A DNA stretch of 64,000 nt, from positions 62,001-126,000 of the forward strand of contig CAVVCH010000015.1 in NCBI GenBank assembly GCA_963746605.1, in the 5' to 3' direction. The position numbers and the translations under genes were made by a program. The stretch comes from CAVQSS01 sp963746605 (GTDB taxonomy: Bacteria > Desulfobacterota > RBG-13-43-22). Position 1 is the stretch's first letter. The number at the start of each line of letters is the position of its first letter. The notes under the pieces were generated by a model. The model worked only from the letters and a program-made list of their open reading frames with translations. It made no database searches and was not told the origin of the DNA. Of the stretch, positions 62,700 to 64,000 are shown piece by piece.

Positions 62700-63236
62700 G
62701 TGCTGAAGAGAATCAAGGGTATTTTTAAGAGAAACAATGGCCCTACCGAGGTTGACCCCTTCACCATTTTGCCTAGCTGCATGGGCGACATCTGTACTCA
62801 GTTAGTCAAGCACCTTAGTGGCGAACATTACAGGTGGAAAGAAAACGAAGGGATAAAGACCCTTGAGTGCCTAATCCTCCCAAAGTTCCTGATGGATCAC
62901 GCCCTACTTACTACATTCAGGGGGAGTATCCCGGACATAAGAATCCAATTCTACCTTAAGATGATGGACACAATCTTGGAAGCCATGTTAAAGAGGACCT
63001 TCCCCCAACTTGAACCCTCGGAGATTATTAAGAACAGGTTGGAGATGTACTCCAGTAGTATCTCGGAGAATTCTCACCCAAAGTGTTGGCTGCTGCTTGC
63101 TGGAGCATGCACCGGGATTGATTACTATTCAGAAAAGGAGCTGCTTACTTTTACCGCGTCATCTCTGGCTCTCCCTGTCCTGTTGGTGCATGCCCAGGAT
63201 TCATTGAAGATGGTCATCAAGGAATATAAACCATGA
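62700..63236 (+). CDS. Uncharacterised protein
   Basis: The 178-aa protein is soluble and mostly helical (LKRIKGIFKRNNGPTEVDPF, LPKFLMDHALLTTFRGSIPD), with a hydrophobic C-terminal helix. No family recognised. GTG at 62700 has GAGGAG about eight bases upstream; an in-frame start at 62682 lacks this. It lies 165 bp after the nuclease-like gene on the same strand. Confidence 0.6.
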   Translation: MLKRIKGIFKRNNGPTEVDPFTILPSCMGDICTQLVKHLSGEHYRWKENEGIKTLECLILPKFLMDHALLTTFRGSIPDIRIQFYLKMMDTILEAMLKRTFPQLEPSEIIKNRLEMYSSSISENSHPKCWLLLAGACTGIDYYSEKELLTFTASSLALPVLLVHAQDSLKMVIKEYKP

Positions 63237-63341
63237 TCATATTCGTCGACCACTTGATCGGCAGCTTGGATCGTGCTGCCGACATGGACTGGTAGACACC
63301 ATGTGCCTATCCAGAAACAGGCACCTAACCCCTCGGTCAAC

Positions 63342-63364
63342 GGGGCGTGCCTACGGCACGCCCC
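63342..63364. repeat. Perfect GC-rich palindrome
   Basis: GGGGCGTGCC-TAC-GGCACGCCCC, a 10-bp stem. There is no T-run, so a recombination or repeat element is as likely as a terminator. Confidence 0.6.
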
Positions 63365-63404
63365 TGGAGTTTGGACCTTTTAGGTCGGTATGTTATTAAT
63401 TTAG

Positions 63405-63433
63405 TTGACATACACATTTAAAGATGATATCCT
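63405..63433 (+). promoter_or_regulatory. Sigma-70-type promoter before the 63461 ORF
   Basis: TTGACA (63405-63410), 17-base spacer, TATCCT (63428-63433). Followed by AAGGAGG and the ATG at 63461. Confidence 0.7.
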
Positions 63434-63460
63434 CCCGGAAACAATCCGAAGGAGGGCATC

Positions 63461-63670
63461 ATGAACGAATCCCAGGTCAAGGACGTCATTTTTGAAGCGA
63501 TTGAAACCAGCTTGGGAGCCTGCGAGCCGGAGGGTAGCCATGCTGCTCCAAACCTCCTCGCTGGCCGAAGGCGGCGCCCGGCGAAAGCCGGGGAAGAAAA
63601 TCCGAGCGCATGTCCGGCTGGCCGGCATGACGCCAAGATCGTGGCGATCGGACGAAATCTGCTAGATTAA
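63461..63670 (+). CDS. Short ORF, probably a truncated regulator-like gene
   Basis: A 69-aa frame starting MNESQVKDVIFEAIETSLGA after a very good ribosome binding site and promoter. The rest is low-complexity Ala/Arg/Pro. The opening resembles small HTH-associated proteins, but the reading frame seems to leave the conserved path after residue 20. It may be frameshifted or truncated. Confidence 0.4.
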   Translation: MNESQVKDVIFEAIETSLGACEPEGSHAAPNLLAGRRRRPAKAGEENPSACPAGRHDAKIVAIGRNLLD

Positions 63671-63895
63671 CGGAATCGGGTCGCGACCCCCGGTCCGCTG
63701 GACGTTCACTCGTTACGCGAAGTCGACGTGGATCCAGAAAGAACGCAAGAATACAGGGCCGGTCCGGTGACGTCTGATCGGCGTGAGAGTAATAGGGGAT
63801 CGTTACCAATGCCGTTAACTTAAAAAGAATCGCCTGTTTTTGCTATTAAGGGTTTCTGGATCTATGGGCTTCAGCTGGGGAGAGGGGTACTTGGT

Positions 63896-64000
63896 TTACG
63901 TCCCCGGCGGCGTTTTTCCAGGCCACGATTTTTTTTTCGATACGGAACCTTTGATCGAGCGGCTGGCTTCCAGCATGGCCAGGCGGATTAGGCCAAGGGC
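63896..64000 (-). CDS. 3' end of a gene running out of the window
   Basis: A minus-strand open frame (LGLIRLAMLEASRSIKGSVS, stop at 63896-63898) crosses the right edge. Too short to identify. A basic C-terminal tail is visible. Confidence 0.3.
   Translation of the reverse strand, partial: ALGLIRLAMLEASRSIKGSVSKKKSWPGKTPPGT

Noticed and set aside
1..64000. tRNA, rRNA and CRISPR arrays
   Set aside because: No cloverleaf, rRNA stretch or regularly spaced repeat was recognised by eye. A tRNAscan or CRISPR search was not possible here.

Overview
The window looks like a piece of an anaerobic deltaproteobacterial (Desulfobacterota-type) chromosome. The grounds are a sigma-54-driven flagellar cluster with two NtrC-type regulators, an alternative (siroheme-dependent) heme pathway next to hemB, a PurS-PurL fusion, CIRCE-controlled groES-groEL, and many small toxin-antitoxin and restriction-modification remnants. 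No tRNA, rRNA or CRISPR array was recognised.

Layout. 1-5024 (minus): flhB (cut by the window edge), fliR, fliQ, fliP, fliO, fliN, fliM, fliL behind a sigma-54 promoter. 5436-9262 (minus): flgE, flgD, fliK behind another. 9448-16447 (minus): flgB, flgC, fliE, fliF, fliG, fliH, fliI, fliJ and a MotE-like protein behind a third. 16483-21328 (minus): two sigma-54 activators and an AMIN/TPR protein. 21572-23014 (minus): a small membrane protein, a LysM/RlpA-like protein and an unknown. 23338 (plus): fapA. 25.2-30.7 kb is an accessory stretch: an ABC permease remnant, DUF3842 and CooT genes, an MBL hydrolase, a secreted ubiquitin-like gene, an uncharacterised gene, and MntA/HepT and HsdM debris. 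30.0-40.5 kb is mostly housekeeping: an SH3 protein, groEL-groES, dgt, a LysM protein, heme genes, a Crp-family regulator, a ThiF/MoeB-like enzyme and a ferredoxin. 40.6-48.3 kb holds a UvrD-like helicase, 2.1 kb of decayed DNA with an IS630 remnant, and a small lipid or polyene-like cluster (two ketosynthase-like proteins, a GT2 glycosyltransferase, a FabZ-like dehydratase). 48.5-57.2 kb: metG, ricT-like, holB, tmk, purQ, purL. 57.5-64 kb is accessory: VapBC, an rpiB gene between direct repeats, Phd/RelE, a secreted MBL protein, HigA with HigB remnants, and two unknown genes.

The most striking gene is the one at 26727-27293. Read through two likely single-base errors, it encodes a signal peptide, then a domain matching human ubiquitin at 66 of 73 positions but lacking the terminal Gly-Gly, then an InlB-type B-repeat. 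No conjugation or deubiquitination genes lie beside it.

Nine genes carry ten apparent single-base frameshifts, nearly all as one extra base in a short homopolymer. They include essential genes (groL, holB) and fliI. This pattern points to uncorrected sequencing or assembly errors rather than real gene decay, so split genes are given here as single loci with the shift noted.
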